64,000 bases of DNA from assembly GCA_905478795.1 (NCBI GenBank), contig CAJQJX010000011.1, positions 37,256 through 101,255 on the forward strand, written 5' to 3'. The notes below the pieces were generated by a model that was not told the DNA's origin, searched no databases, and saw nothing but the letters and a program-made list of their open reading frames with translations. The stretch comes from an uncultured Flavobacteriales bacterium (GTDB lineage Bacteria; Bacteroidota; Bacteroidia; Flavobacteriales_D; Sanyastnellaceae). Made by a program: the position numbers and the translations under genes. Below, in pieces: positions 34,843 through 44,652 of this stretch. How positions within the stretch are numbered: the stretch's first letter is position 1; each line of letters opens with the position of its first letter.

Positions 34843-37605
34843 TCAACCCAATTTGAACACGGAATCGATGATGGCCTTGTGGCGCTCCGCATGCACCACT
34901 GGGCTGCCAGACGCCGGACTGGCCGAGGCTGGACGTGAGAAAAACTGTGTGACGCCCGGTCCAAACCGGTGCATGTGGGCGAGCCCCCCCATGTTGGCGG
35001 GTTCCTCCTGCGCCCAACACAGCGTTGCGCCTTCATAGCGGTCGAGTACGGCACCGAGCTCTGCTGTCGGAAATGGATAAAGTTGCTCCAAGCGCACCAG
35101 GGCGATGTTGTCCATTTCCCCAGCTTGAACCCGCTTTTTGCGCTCTTCCAAGAGGTCGTAGTAAAACTTGCCGGTGCACAAGACCACATGGGTCACATGT
35201 TCCGAAGAACTTCCGCGGCGTTGCGGGTCGTCAATCACGGGCTGAAAGCGGCCTTCAGCCAATTCTGCCATGGTACTTACCGCCTCGGGATAGCGCAACA
35301 ACTTCTTGGGGGTGAAGACCACCAATGGCTTCCGGAATGGGCGTAAAACTTGACGCCGCAAAAGGTGAAAATGGTTTGCTGGCGTCGTTGGATTGGCCAC
35401 CTGCATGTTGTCTTGGGCACACATCTGCAGATAGCGCTCCATGCGTCCGCTGGAATGCTCGCTGCCCATGCCCTCGTAGCCGTGTGGTAAGAACAGCGTG
35501 ATCCCATTGGGGGCATTCCATTTGTCCTCCCCTGCAGAGATGAACTGGTCTATGATGATCTGCGCTCCGTTGTTGAAGTCGCCGAACTGAGCCTCCCATA
35601 TGGTCAAGCCTTCGGGTGTGCCGTAGGCGTATCCAAAATCAAAGCCCATGACCCCGTATTCGCTCAGGTGGGAGTTGTAAATGGACAGCTGCTCTTGGCC
35701 TTCTTCCAAGTGGTTCAATGGAATCCGTTCCTCCTCGGAGTCTTCGGTTTTGACCACCGCATGACGGTGGCTGAAGGTCCCCCGCTCCACGTCTTGACCG
35801 CTGACCCTTACAGGGTGGCCCTCAACGAGCAGCGTACCATAGGCCAACAATTCGCCGAGTCCCCAATCCAGACGGTCGTCTTCGACCATCGAACGGCGGT
35901 CTTTGAACAGTTTCTTGACCTTGCGGAAGTAATTTTTGTCTTCGGGCAGGTGGCACAGCGCCTCGGCCAATTGGCCCAGACGCTCCCTGTCGAACCCTGT
36001 CCACACCTCCATCGCGTCGTCACCTGCCTGTTTGAGTCGGTAATCGTCCCAGAGCTTTCCCAAGAAGTTGGTCACGTGGATTTTCTCGCTCGACTTGGCC
36101 GCTTCCATGGCTGTGTCCAACTCGGCTTCGACCGCGGCCCGCATGCTGTCAGCCGTGGCATGGTCGATGGAGCCTTCTGCAACCAACTGTTGGAGATACA
36201 ACTCCCTTGCGTTGGGATGCTGCTGAATGGCCTTGTACAGTTTGGGTTGTGTGAACTTGGGCTCATCGCCCTCGTTGTGGCCATACTTCCGATAGCCGAG
36301 CAAATCGATGAACACATCGCGGTGCCACCGCTGCCGGTATTCCAATGCGATTCTGACTGCCGTCACCACCGCTTCGGCATCGTCGGCGTTGACGTGAAGT
36401 ACAGGGCAGTGTGTCGCCTTGGCCACATCGGTGCAGTAAATGCTGGTCCGGGCGTCAAGGTAATTGGTGGTAAAGCCGACTTGGTTGTTGACCACCAGGT
36501 GAATGGTGCCCCCCGCACGGTACCCGTCGAGTTCGGCCATCTGAACCAATTCATATACTACGCCTTGACCCGCCACGGCCGCATCGCCGTGAACCAAAAT
36601 GGGCACCACCGCGTCTTCTGACTTGTGCTCGCGGTCAATGCGCGCTCTGGCAATGCCTTCCACCACAGGGTCCACCGCCTCAAGGTGCGAGGGATTGGGC
36701 GCCAATGTGATGTGCACAGGAAGCCCGGTATCGGCTACGATGTCCGTGCTGTAGCCCATGTGGTACTTCACGTCTCCGTCAAAGTCCTCACCGTGGTCGT
36801 ATGCCTTGCCGGCAAACTCCTCAAAGATGTCGGTGTAGGGCTTGTTTAAGATGTGGGCGAGGGTGTTCAAGCGGCCGCGGTGCGCCATGCCGATGATAAA
36901 CTCCTTGACTCCCAATTCACTGCCGCGCTCTACGATGGCATCCAATGCTGGCAATAGGCTTTCGCCGCCCTCCACGCTGAAGCGCTTTTGCCCTACGAAT
37001 TTCTTCTGTAAAAACTCCTCGAATACCGTTGCTTGGTTGAGCTTTTTGAAGATCTGTCTCTTCGCCTCCAATGTCAAAACTGGGCGGTTCGCCAGCTCGA
37101 TGTGGTCCTTAAACCAGCCCCAACGATCGGGTTCGCGGATGTACATGAACTCGATGCCGATGGAATGGCAGTAAGTCTCCTCCATGTGGGCAATGATGTC
37201 CCGCAGCGTCGCAGGGCCAAGGCCCACTTGACTGCCCGCTTCAAAGACGGTATCGAGGTCGGCTTCTTCAAGCCCAAAGTGCTCAATCCTGAGGTCAGGA
37301 CTGTAATCCCGACGGGCGCGCACAGGGTTGGTCTTGGTGAAGAGGTGTCCTCGGGTTCTGTAATCGTGGATGAGGTTGATCACCCGGAATTCCTTCGGCC
37401 CTACGCCCGAACCTTTAGCGGACGGCGCTCCAGAGGCAGAACCCGATTCGAGGGCATCCTCGCCGTAGACGCGTTGGGCGAAGTCAAAGCCCAGAAAAAA
37501 ATGACGCCAAGTCGGGTCCACCGAGTTGGGATCTTCGAGGAACTTCCGATAAAGAGCCTCAATGGCGGCCGGCTCGGCGTTGCTCAGATGGGAGTGGAGG
37601 TCCAT
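34843..37605 (-). CDS. sucA: 2-oxoglutarate dehydrogenase E1
   Basis: Thiamine-diphosphate dehydrogenase decarboxylating 2-oxoglutarate in the TCA cycle. The 920-residue protein begins with the E1o N-terminal motif (ALYRKFLEDPNSVDPTWRHFF), has GMAHRGRLNTLAHILNKPY, the ThDP/Mg site (VHGDAAVAGQGVVYE and LVVNNQVGFTTNY), and C-terminal PHGYEGMGSEHSSGRMERYL. The frame runs seven codons further upstream, but the ATG at 37605 is the family start. A perfect -7 element lies about 20 bases upstream, giving sucA-sucB its own promoter. Confidence 0.96.
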   Translation of the reverse strand: MDLHSHLSNAEPAAIEALYRKFLEDPNSVDPTWRHFFLGFDFAQRVYGEDALESGSASGAPSAKGSGVGPKEFRVINLIHDYRTRGHLFTKTNPVRARRDYSPDLRIEHFGLEEADLDTVFEAGSQVGLGPATLRDIIAHMEETYCHSIGIEFMYIREPDRWGWFKDHIELANRPVLTLEAKRQIFKKLNQATVFEEFLQKKFVGQKRFSVEGGESLLPALDAIVERGSELGVKEFIIGMAHRGRLNTLAHILNKPYTDIFEEFAGKAYDHGEDFDGDVKYHMGYSTDIVADTGLPVHITLAPNPSHLEAVDPVVEGIARARIDREHKSEDAVVPILVHGDAAVAGQGVVYELVQMAELDGYRAGGTIHLVVNNQVGFTTNYLDARTSIYCTDVAKATHCPVLHVNADDAEAVVTAVRIALEYRQRWHRDVFIDLLGYRKYGHNEGDEPKFTQPKLYKAIQQHPNARELYLQQLVAEGSIDHATADSMRAAVEAELDTAMEAAKSSEKIHVTNFLGKLWDDYRLKQAGDDAMEVWTGFDRERLGQLAEALCHLPEDKNYFRKVKKLFKDRRSMVEDDRLDWGLGELLAYGTLLVEGHPVRVSGQDVERGTFSHRHAVVKTEDSEEERIPLNHLEEGQEQLSIYNSHLSEYGVMGFDFGYAYGTPEGLTIWEAQFGDFNNGAQIIIDQFISAGEDKWNAPNGITLFLPHGYEGMGSEHSSGRMERYLQMCAQDNMQVANPTTPANHFHLLRRQVLRPFRKPLVVFTPKKLLRYPEAVSTMAELAEGRFQPVIDDPQRRGSSSEHVTHVVLCTGKFYYDLLEERKKRVQAGEMDNIALVRLEQLYPFPTAELGAVLDRYEGATLCWAQEEPANMGGLAHMHRFGPGVTQFFSRPASASPASGSPVVHAERHKAIIDSVFKLG

Positions 37606-37625
37606 GTGTTCGCAGGTGCGACCCA

Positions 37626-37633
37626 CAAAGTTA
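37626..37633 (-). promoter_or_regulatory. -7 promoter element for sucAB
   Basis: TAACTTTG on the minus strand, perfect TAnnTTTG. A TTTG lies 15 bases upstream, shorter than the usual 17-23 spacing. Predicted leader about 18 nt. Confidence 0.55.
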
Positions 37634-37695
37634 AGCGGACAGACCAGCCAAACACAGCCGAAAACGGAGGGTTTTCCCCCAAAAAGGATGAAGCA

Positions 37696-38712
37696 TTAAC
37701 TCAGGCGTGCAGTGACCATGGCTGCAACACCATGAAGCAGGGCCAAAGCGCCTCCGGAATCCTTGAGTGCTTTGGGGTTGTGTGACTTCAGTCGGGCAAG
37801 CGCACCCTCGGCCAAGGACACCTGGCCTGCCATGGCATCGCGCAATTCGGCGTCCACCCCCAAATGGCGGTAGAGGTCCAGCACACGCTGCACCTTGCCT
37901 TCACTGCGGCGGCCCAGTTCGCATTGCAATGCCTCAAAGTCTGCTCCTTGGGCCTTCTCCAAGGCGCGAATGAGCAAAAAGGTCTTTTTGTCGGCCAGGA
38001 TGTCTCCACCGACCTGCTTGCCAAAGTTTTTAGGGTTGCCAAAGGCGTCCAAGTAATCGTCTTGCAACTGAAAGGCCAGTCCCACATGGAGGCCAAATTC
38101 ATACAAGGCCTCGCGGGTTTGTTCATCGGCGCCACCAGACTTGCCCCCCATGTCCAAGGCAGCCGCCAGCAGCACGGAGGTCTTGAGGCGGATCATCTCC
38201 ATGTACTCCTCAATCTTGACGTCACTTCGGGACTCGAAGGCCATGTCTTGCTCCTGCCCCTCACAGACTTCAAGGGCCGTGCGGTGGTAGGTGCGCAACA
38301 AATCTGGCAGGGCCTTGTCCGGTGCGTCCAGCAGGGCCTCGCAGGCCATCACATGCAACGCATCGCCAGAGAGGATGGCGGTATTGTTGTCCCACTTTTC
38401 GTGCACGGTAGGCTTTCCCCTGCGCAACGGCGCATCGTCCATGATGTCGTCGTGCATCAAGGTGAAGTTGTGAAACAACTCCACGGCAAGCGCAGCAGGA
38501 AGTGCCGCTTCTGGACGCCCACCAGCGGCCTCGCAAGCCGCCATCACCAAGACCGGACGCAAACGCTTGCCCCCCAATCCCATCAAATAGCGCACTGGAG
38601 CGTACAGCTCGGTTTCGGGGTAGCGGGTCAGAAATTCAGAGGACCCATTTTCGAAGGCTGTGCGGTACGCCTCCATGGCCTTTTTGGCATCAAAAGTCGC
38701 GCTTTCTTGCAT
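37696..38712 (-). CDS. Polyprenyl diphosphate synthase
   Basis: Trans-prenyltransferase that extends allylic diphosphates with isopentenyl diphosphate. The 338-residue protein has both aspartate-rich motifs, DDIMDDAPLRRGKPT and QLQDDYLDAFGN, plus GGKRLRPVLVMAA. Residues before the first motif (FHNFTLMHDD) include bulky aromatics, a pattern found in geranylgeranyl/farnesyl-type enzymes of Bacteroidota, but chain length is not certain. Its ATG overlaps the rfbA stop by one base (TGATG). Last gene of the five-gene operon from 42026. Confidence 0.92.
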   Translation of the reverse strand: MQESATFDAKKAMEAYRTAFENGSSEFLTRYPETELYAPVRYLMGLGGKRLRPVLVMAACEAAGGRPEAALPAALAVELFHNFTLMHDDIMDDAPLRRGKPTVHEKWDNNTAILSGDALHVMACEALLDAPDKALPDLLRTYHRTALEVCEGQEQDMAFESRSDVKIEEYMEMIRLKTSVLLAAALDMGGKSGGADEQTREALYEFGLHVGLAFQLQDDYLDAFGNPKNFGKQVGGDILADKKTFLLIRALEKAQGADFEALQCELGRRSEGKVQRVLDLYRHLGVDAELRDAMAGQVSLAEGALARLKSHNPKALKDSGGALALLHGVAAMVTARLS

Positions 38713-39581
38713 CAGAGTCCGAGGTCCAATTGCGCGTGGATGTATTGACCATAACCGCTTTTGACAAGCTCATCGGCCAGCTTCCGTGCCTGTTCGGTAT
38801 CGATGAAGCCCATGCGCCAGGCGATTTCTTCGAGGCAGGCAATTTTGAGGCCTTGGCGCTCTTCGATGACCTGCACATATTGTCCGGCTTGGGTCAGTGA
38901 ATGAAACGTCCCCGTGTCCAGCCAAGCTGTGCCCCGGTCGAGCTTGCTCACGAAAAGCTCGCCCATTTCCAAGTACGCTTTGTTGACGTCGGTGATCTCA
39001 TATTCACCCCGGGCACTGGGCTCCAAGTTCTTGGCAATCTCGACCACACGGTTATCGTAGAAATACAGCCCGGGAACAGCGAAGCTGGACTTGGGCTGAT
39101 CGGGCTTTTCTTCAAGGCTCACCACGCGGTCCTCATCATCAAACTCCACCACGCCATAGCGTTCGGGGTCACTGACATGGTAGGCGTATACCATGGCTCC
39201 TTCGATGTTGGTGTTGTCGCGCAGCATGCGGCCAAAACCCCGGCCATAGAAAATGTTGTCACCCAAAACGAGCGCCACCTTGTCGTCGCCAATGAATTCC
39301 TCACCGAGCACAAACGCTTGGGCGAGTCCATTGGGAACTTTCTGCTCTGCGTAGGTAAACGAGCAGCCCCACTGGCTGCCGTCGCCCAGCAGGCGCTGGA
39401 ACCCGGGAAGGTCGTGGGGAGTAGAGATGATCAGAATGTCCCGTATCCCGCTGATCATCAGCGTGGACAAGGGGTAGTAGATCATCGGCTTGTCATAGAT
39501 CGGCATCAACTGCTTGCTGATCGCCTTGGTGATGGGATACAGACGGGTGCCGCTTCCACCGGCGAGTATGATGCCTTTCAT
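38712..39581 (-). CDS. rfbA: Glucose-1-phosphate thymidylyltransferase
   Basis: Makes dTDP-glucose, the precursor of dTDP-rhamnose and other deoxysugars. The 289-residue protein opens with [20 protein letters not shown], continues [27 protein letters not shown], and [15 protein letters not shown], all hallmarks of RfbA/RmlA. The ATG at 39581 is the family start. It sits 17 bases after the dioxygenase gene and is linked to the prenyl synthase by a TGATG overlap. RfbD is at 23394; the dehydratase and epimerase are outside the window. Confidence 0.95.
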   Translation of the reverse strand: MKGIILAGGSGTRLYPITKAISKQLMPIYDKPMIYYPLSTLMISGIRDILIISTPHDLPGFQRLLGDGSQWGCSFTYAEQKVPNGLAQAFVLGEEFIGDDKVALVLGDNIFYGRGFGRMLRDNTNIEGAMVYAYHVSDPERYGVVEFDDEDRVVSLEEKPDQPKSSFAVPGLYFYDNRVVEIAKNLEPSARGEYEITDVNKAYLEMGELFVSKLDRGTAWLDTGTFHSLTQAGQYVQVIEERQGLKIACLEEIAWRMGFIDTEQARKLADELVKSGYGQYIHAQLDLGL

Positions 39582-39598
39582 GCCATAAAGTTCCGGCT

Positions 39599-40522
39599 TC
39601 AGGCCCGCAAAGACAAGGATTGCGCGCGGGAATCGTGGAAACCATCCACCCAAGCGCGCACCAGGCAGCGCCGGGCAGCACCAGGAAGGTCTTCGAAGGC
39701 CTCCCGACCGTGCACCATGGTGCGGTTGTGGGCGATGAGCATGTCGCCCCTTTGGAGGTTGAACCGCAGGGCATGTTCCGCCATGTCAGCGTCGATGAAA
39801 TCGAACAACTGGGTCAATTCCGCAGGAACATCCAAGCCCAGCTTCGCCATGGCGCGCTCTGTCCAAAAACGCATGTAGCGGAAGACCAGGCCGTGCTCAT
39901 CCTCGGCGAAGACAGGGATGGTATTGGCTGCGATGGCAGTCCGGTGGTCATGCAGTCCTGGCGTGACGACATCGCGGGGAAAAGCCTGCCGTGCGATGGG
40001 CTCAAGCTCGGGATGGGTTCGCCGCAACCGGGCGAGCAGGTCCGCTGCATTGGCCAACAGCGATTGGCCTCCGAGCGACCCGGGTTGCACACACAACAAA
40101 GCCACGAGGTCTGGGTTGTAGCGCGCATCGCTGCTGTCCGTGTGCATGCCTGTGGCCGCCTTCGTCTTGGAAATCGGGGCGTTGGAAGTCGTGTGGTCCA
40201 GTCCGCGATCAATGACGTCAAACAGCTGGCCGTAGCGGTCATTGAGCGAGCCCAATTGACGCAAGATGACCACATACACCCACCGCAGTTGGGCGTCTGT
40301 CCAACAGGCTGGCGCCCTCAGGACGACATGGCCTGATGCCTCGGACAACACCTCTGAGATCCGTGTCACATCGAAGTGCGGAACGGGGCCGCCTGCCAGC
40401 AACGCGGACAGGGCCGATTCCGCCTCGTGGCTGAGCGGCAAGGCGCGCCGGAGCGCATGGGGAACCGGCAGGCGGACGACCTGAGGCGGTGTCAAAAGGT
40501 GGAGGGGGAGTGCGTTTGTCAT
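39599..40522 (-). CDS. TauD/TfdA-family Fe(II)/2-oxoglutarate dioxygenase
   Basis: Oxygenase of 307 residues with a double-stranded beta-helix fold. The iron ligands look intact: His and Asp in [15 protein letters not shown] and the distal His in [15 protein letters not shown], followed by RRCLVRAW whose arginine would bind 2-oxoglutarate. The block [18 protein letters not shown] is typical of the clavaminate synthase/amino acid hydroxylase branch. The substrate is unknown. Start at the ATG 40522 overlaps the methyltransferase stop by four bases (ATGA), so it belongs to the oxidase/methyltransferase unit upstream. Longer frames further upstream have no support. Confidence 0.82.
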   Translation of the reverse strand: MTNALPLHLLTPPQVVRLPVPHALRRALPLSHEAESALSALLAGGPVPHFDVTRISEVLSEASGHVVLRAPACWTDAQLRWVYVVILRQLGSLNDRYGQLFDVIDRGLDHTTSNAPISKTKAATGMHTDSSDARYNPDLVALLCVQPGSLGGQSLLANAADLLARLRRTHPELEPIARQAFPRDVVTPGLHDHRTAIAANTIPVFAEDEHGLVFRYMRFWTERAMAKLGLDVPAELTQLFDFIDADMAEHALRFNLQRGDMLIAHNRTMVHGREAFEDLPGAARRCLVRAWVDGFHDSRAQSLSLRA

Positions 40523-41271
40523 GACTGAATTGAAAAGGCCACATGCAAGGGCAGATCCACCAACGGACGGAAGAAGTCCGGGTCGAGGGCCACGTGCTCG
40601 GCGGTGATATGGAGCTCCTCGACGAGCGGCATCTTTTGGAAACCGGCCGTATTGAGCGCCTGGAAATAGGTGGTGAATGTTTTGTGTACGGCCTGCACCT
40701 CCACTGACTCGCCGTCCCGCCTCCAAATGCGGCCAGGAAAAGGCACATCGACCGAAGACAGGTACCCTCCTTCCGGCCGCATGTAAAACGGCCTCTCGGC
40801 AGGTTTGATCCACGGAAGCAGAGGGTGCGGAACCGTGAAAATGAACCGACCTCCGGGCTTGAGTACGGCCCGCACACGCTGCAGGATGCGCCCCATGGCG
40901 GCCTGGTCCATGTAATTGAACAAGAACACTGCGATGACCATATCTACAGGGTGCTCGGGGTCTCCAAATTCCCCTTGGCGCAAATCCGAAACGGCATAGG
41001 TGAGGTGGTCAAGCCCTTGGGCAGACCCCACCTTTTTGGCCGCGGCGATCATGCCGCTCGACACATCGTAACCCGATACGGAGGCGGCTCCTCGTTCGGC
41101 AAGTTGGCGGCCAACGTAGCCTTCACCGCATCCCAGATCGAGGATGTCCATTCCTTGGACATCGCCACAGAGTTCGAGCACGCGGGGACGCGCCGAATAA
41201 TCGGACAGCAGGATGGGCTCTTGCCGAACCCAGAGGTCCGCATGGCCATCATAAATTTTCTTGGCTTCCAT
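40519..41271 (-). CDS. Class I SAM-dependent methyltransferase
   Basis: Methyltransferase of 250 residues. The SAM-binding motif I is ILDLGCGEGYVGRQLAERG (residues about 43-61), followed by SGYDVSSGMI (motif II acidic loop), FNYMDQAAMGRIL and LKPGGRFIFTVPHPLLPW (motif III). The N-terminus IYDGHADLWV resembles small-molecule methyltransferases (UbiE/Methyltransf_11 type). No substrate can be inferred. It starts 11 bases after the diiron-protein stop and its own stop overlaps the dioxygenase start (ATGA), so the three are co-translated. Confidence 0.88.
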   Translation of the reverse strand: MEAKKIYDGHADLWVRQEPILLSDYSARPRVLELCGDVQGMDILDLGCGEGYVGRQLAERGAASVSGYDVSSGMIAAAKKVGSAQGLDHLTYAVSDLRQGEFGDPEHPVDMVIAVFLFNYMDQAAMGRILQRVRAVLKPGGRFIFTVPHPLLPWIKPAERPFYMRPEGGYLSSVDVPFPGRIWRRDGESVEVQAVHKTFTTYFQALNTAGFQKMPLVEELHITAEHVALDPDFFRPLVDLPLHVAFSIQS

Positions 41272-41282
41272 GGCTCGATCGC

Positions 41283-42026
41283 TTAACGGTTCATTTCCAT
41301 TTCAAGCATCTGGTCGCAGAAAAGCGAACGCAGCCCAAGGGCTTTGCGCATGCCCTGCTTCATGGCCTCATAATTGTCGGAGTTCCCGGCAATGAGGTCT
41401 TCGGCAACCTTCAGCATCAGCTCCCCATGCTCATCATCCAGCTCAGCATGCAACTCGAAAAAGACCGCGTCCTTTCTGGACACATCTGTGTGATTGCGGA
41501 TGGCTTCAATGAGCGGACGGTAGAAGAACTTCACGATGCTCTCAGTTCCCAAACCCAGGGCGCCGAGCGCCTCAGCGGCATTGGCTTGCGTCAAGTGTGC
41601 GATGAAGAGTTCTTTCCAGGTCCGGGCAATGCTGCCTGTCTCGGGCGTGTCGAAAGCGCCAATGGCTTCGCGGAAGCGGGCATACAACTCTGGGTGGGGA
41701 ACCCCCTGCACCCATTCAGGCTTGATACCCAATTCGGCGATTTCGGCGAGCTCCTCTTCTTCGATCATACCGCTCTCTTCGCACAGGTTTTCGAGCAAAA
41801 TGGAGCGGTGTTGCTGATCCTCCAGCTTGCTCATGGCAATCAGCAGATAGTTCTGAAAGGACTTCGCATAGACCGCATACTCCGAGGCAAAGCGCTTCAG
41901 GGCCCCAGCGGGATCGGGCAAGGTGCCGTCCTTTAAGGCCGTCAGGTAGGGGTGATGTAAGGCTCGGTGGGATTCAGCTTCACCGAGAAGAAAAGCGACG
42001 TGGGTGTGTTGAGGCAGGGCATTCAT
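41283..42026 (-). CDS. Haem-oxygenase-like diiron oxidase (CADD/TenA-type)
   Basis: 247-residue helical protein of the iron-containing redox enzyme group, which includes CADD, UndA, BesC, SznF and FlcE. All six expected metal ligands can be placed: Glu in ENLCEESGMI, His in GVPHPELYARF, Glu in the helix AAEALGALGLGTE, and His, Asp, His in FFELHAELDDEHGEL. Such proteins use oxygen for N-oxidation, C-C cleavage, or self-sacrificing p-aminobenzoate synthesis (CADD). The latter is not needed here, because a PabB gene is at 47153. First gene of the five-gene operon; no clear promoter was found upstream. Confidence 0.82.
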   Translation of the reverse strand: MNALPQHTHVAFLLGEAESHRALHHPYLTALKDGTLPDPAGALKRFASEYAVYAKSFQNYLLIAMSKLEDQQHRSILLENLCEESGMIEEEELAEIAELGIKPEWVQGVPHPELYARFREAIGAFDTPETGSIARTWKELFIAHLTQANAAEALGALGLGTESIVKFFYRPLIEAIRNHTDVSRKDAVFFELHAELDDEHGELMLKVAEDLIAGNSDNYEAMKQGMRKALGLRSLFCDQMLEMEMNR

Positions 42027-42113
42027 GGCGTGCGGGGTTTGAACAATGAGGACAATTTGCCCTGCGGGTTCAACCCCTCACCTGATGGCCGTCATGAGGC
42101 CCAGTGACTTTCG

Positions 42114-44561
42114 TCAATGACCCAACCCACGTTGTCCCTCCATGACCTCGAGCTCAGCGAGGTCGACGTCGTCCTCTTCGTCGATGATCTCGAGCAAGGG
42201 TTCTTTGAAGGTCTTGGCTGTGATGTAGCGCTCGAATCCAAGCAACATGGACGGCAACAGCACGAGGTTGGTCAACATGGCGACCAACAAAGTGGTGGAC
42301 ACCAAAATGCCCAGGGCTCTGGTGCCTTCAAAGTCAGAAGCGAAGAACATCAGGAACCCGAAGAACAGGACGATGCTCGTGTACATCATGGAAACCCCTG
42401 TCTCGCGCACGGCGAGCAACACGGCTTCGCGCATGTTCCAGCCGTGCAAATCAAGCTCTTGCCTGTATTTGGCCAGCAGGTGAATGGTGTCGTCCACCGA
42501 GATGCCAAATGCAATGCTGAACACCAACAGGGTACTGGGCTTGAGTGCGATGCCGAAATAACCCATGACAGCCGCTGTAAAAATGAGTGGAACCAAGTTG
42601 GGCAAGAGGCTGATGGCCACCATTCGTGCACTGCGGAATAGAATGGACATAACAGTGGCAATGACCAGCACAGCCAACATGAGGGAGACGAGCAGGTTTT
42701 TGACGAGGTAGGTGGTCCCTTCTACAAAGACGACGCTGGTGCCTGTCATGAAAACGCGGTGCTCCTCCGGCGGAAAAATGCTGTCAATCCGCAGCTGCAG
42801 CCTGTCCGTGAGGGCGTTCATCTCTTGCGTGCCGATGTCGGCCACTTGGGCCGAAACCCGGATGGTGGTGCGCGCGCTGTCTACAAACTTGCCGTCGCCT
42901 TCCAATCCTCCTCCGGAGGTTCCCGATAGGTAGGGGCCCATAAAGCTTTGCTCCCGACGCGAAGGCAGGCTGTAACGGGCAGGGTTGCCTTGGAAAAACC
43001 CTTGTTTGGCCAACTTGAGGCCGTCCACAAGCGAAACCGAACGCGAGAGCTGTGGCTCTTCAGCGAGCACCTTTTGGAGCTGCTCTACCTTTTTAAGGAA
43101 GGCCAGTTGTGTGACCTTTCCCGGCTTGTCCGACTGGATGACGACCTCGAAGGGCATCACACCGCCAAAGCGGTCTTCGAACCAATTCAGGTCAGCCAAA
43201 ATCGCGTCTTCCTGTGGCAAATCGCCCGCGATATTGCCCGTCACCTTCATCTTGGAAATGCCGATGCCTCCCAAAATCAAGACGCAAGCCGTCACGACAT
43301 AGACCCATTTGCGGTGGTGACTGACCGCGCGCTCAAGTCTGTGAACCACCAAGAACACCCAACGGCGGTCCAAGTGACGCACATGGCGTCGGCGAGGCGG
43401 AGGCAGCCAACTGAACACCGCAGGAATGATGAGCAGCGAGATAAAGAACATCGAGAGGATGTTCAACGACGCGATGACGCCAAACTGCTGCAAAACATCA
43501 CTCGTGGTGAACATAAAAGCCGCAAAACCAAGGGCCGTAGTGGCGTTGGTCATGAAGGTCGCATTGCCCACCTTTTTGACCATCCGCGTTAGCGCAAGCC
43601 CCTTGTTTCCGTGCCTTTTGAACTCGGCGTGGTACTTGTTCAAGAGGTAGATGCAATTGGGCACACCAATCACAATCATGAGAGGAGGGATCAACCCCAT
43701 CAAGGCGGTCAGCTTGTAGTCAAACAGGACAATGCTTCCGAGCGACCACACAACACCGGTTCCCACCACCATCATACATACCGCCATCACCACGATGTTC
43801 CGGAAAAACAGCAAGAGCAGAAGGGCCGTCACCAGGGCAGCCAAGCCAATAAAGAGCCCCAGCTCATTTTTGATTTTCGTGGTGACTTCTGTGCGGATGT
43901 AGGGGAGTCCGGAAATGTGGACGTCCACGCCTGTAGATTGCTCGAACCGCTCCACCTCTTCCACCAAAAGTTCCACAGAACGGCCTCGGTTTTCAGAGTT
44001 AAAGAGCGGTGCATTGACGTACACCATTTGGATGGTCGCCCCGACTTCTGTGTGCAAGAACCCTTCGTAAAAAGGCATATTGCGCAACACCCCCATCACG
44101 CTGTCCAGTTCGGCTTGGGTTTCCGGGCGCCGTCCTATCACGGGCTCCATCACGAAAGATTTTGGGTCGTCGACCCGCACAAGCGCTACCGCAGTTCGGA
44201 ATCCAAAAACACTGTCGACCACACTGACCTTCCAAGGGGTCCCATCGGATTTGACACTGTCCACAGGAACCTGCACCTGGCGCAGCGCTTCGTCGAGGTC
44301 CCACCACATTTGGAACACCTCCAATGAGTCCAAGCGGGCATCTTGAATCCCCAAGGCCACCACATTGCCCTCCTCGCCAAACTCATCCAAAAAAGATTCG
44401 TAATCCACCAGCACCGGATCGTCCTGTGGAAGGAGGCCGCCGAATTTGTAGCGAATGCCCAATTCATCGATGCGCGAGGCCATACCTGCCGTAATCGCTA
44501 AAATGATTAGCAGAATGGGCAGGCGTCCCCTCAGGATGAACGTAGCGAGTCGGGACCACAT
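42114..44561 (-). CDS. MMPL/RND-superfamily transporter
   Basis: Large inner-membrane exporter with two RND modules, each with a helix, a periplasmic domain (about residues 30-230 and 440-610) and a five-helix bundle. Blocks such as LMGLIPPLMIVIGVPNCIYLL and VFSIAFGISVDDTIHLLAKYRQ (the second with the GISVDD pattern) match MMPL/hydrophobe-type RND proteins, not the multidrug efflux type. Cargo is probably a lipid or hopanoid-like molecule, as for relatives, but unproven. The 815-residue protein starts at ATG 44561; TTG at 44573 is the longer alternative. It ends in an acidic cytoplasmic tail (DEEDDVDLAELEVMEG). Confidence 0.88.
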   Translation of the reverse strand: MWSRLATFILRGRLPILLIILAITAGMASRIDELGIRYKFGGLLPQDDPVLVDYESFLDEFGEEGNVVALGIQDARLDSLEVFQMWWDLDEALRQVQVPVDSVKSDGTPWKVSVVDSVFGFRTAVALVRVDDPKSFVMEPVIGRRPETQAELDSVMGVLRNMPFYEGFLHTEVGATIQMVYVNAPLFNSENRGRSVELLVEEVERFEQSTGVDVHISGLPYIRTEVTTKIKNELGLFIGLAALVTALLLLLFFRNIVVMAVCMMVVGTGVVWSLGSIVLFDYKLTALMGLIPPLMIVIGVPNCIYLLNKYHAEFKRHGNKGLALTRMVKKVGNATFMTNATTALGFAAFMFTTSDVLQQFGVIASLNILSMFFISLLIIPAVFSWLPPPRRRHVRHLDRRWVFLVVHRLERAVSHHRKWVYVVTACVLILGGIGISKMKVTGNIAGDLPQEDAILADLNWFEDRFGGVMPFEVVIQSDKPGKVTQLAFLKKVEQLQKVLAEEPQLSRSVSLVDGLKLAKQGFFQGNPARYSLPSRREQSFMGPYLSGTSGGGLEGDGKFVDSARTTIRVSAQVADIGTQEMNALTDRLQLRIDSIFPPEEHRVFMTGTSVVFVEGTTYLVKNLLVSLMLAVLVIATVMSILFRSARMVAISLLPNLVPLIFTAAVMGYFGIALKPSTLLVFSIAFGISVDDTIHLLAKYRQELDLHGWNMREAVLLAVRETGVSMMYTSIVLFFGFLMFFASDFEGTRALGILVSTTLLVAMLTNLVLLPSMLLGFERYITAKTFKEPLLEIIDEEDDVDLAELEVMEGQRGLGH

Positions 44562-44623
44562 AGGCGGTGGCAAAGGAAAGACAAGAGACGCGAACTATAG
44601 TAGTTCTCGTGCAAGTGCGGGAT

Positions 44624-44631
44624 TACCTTCG
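44624..44631 (+). promoter_or_regulatory. Candidate -7 element for lpdA
   Basis: TACCTTCG, one base from TAnnTTTG, 21 bases before the ATG at 44653. The divergent transporter gene starts 92 bases away, so both promoters share this short region. Confidence 0.35.
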
Positions 44632-44652
44632 TACCCACAATCGTTCGCAACC

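Noticed and set aside
35668..36621. Plus-strand open frame of 317 codons opposite sucA
   Set aside because: Antisense shadow of a complete 920-residue enzyme; composition is His- and Val-rich in the way shadows are.
41283..42026. Thiaminase/TenA or pyrroloquinoline quinone PqqC as the identity of the helical protein
   Set aside because: The six metal-ligand residues of the diiron branch are present, which TenA and PqqC lack, and no thi or pqq genes lie nearby.
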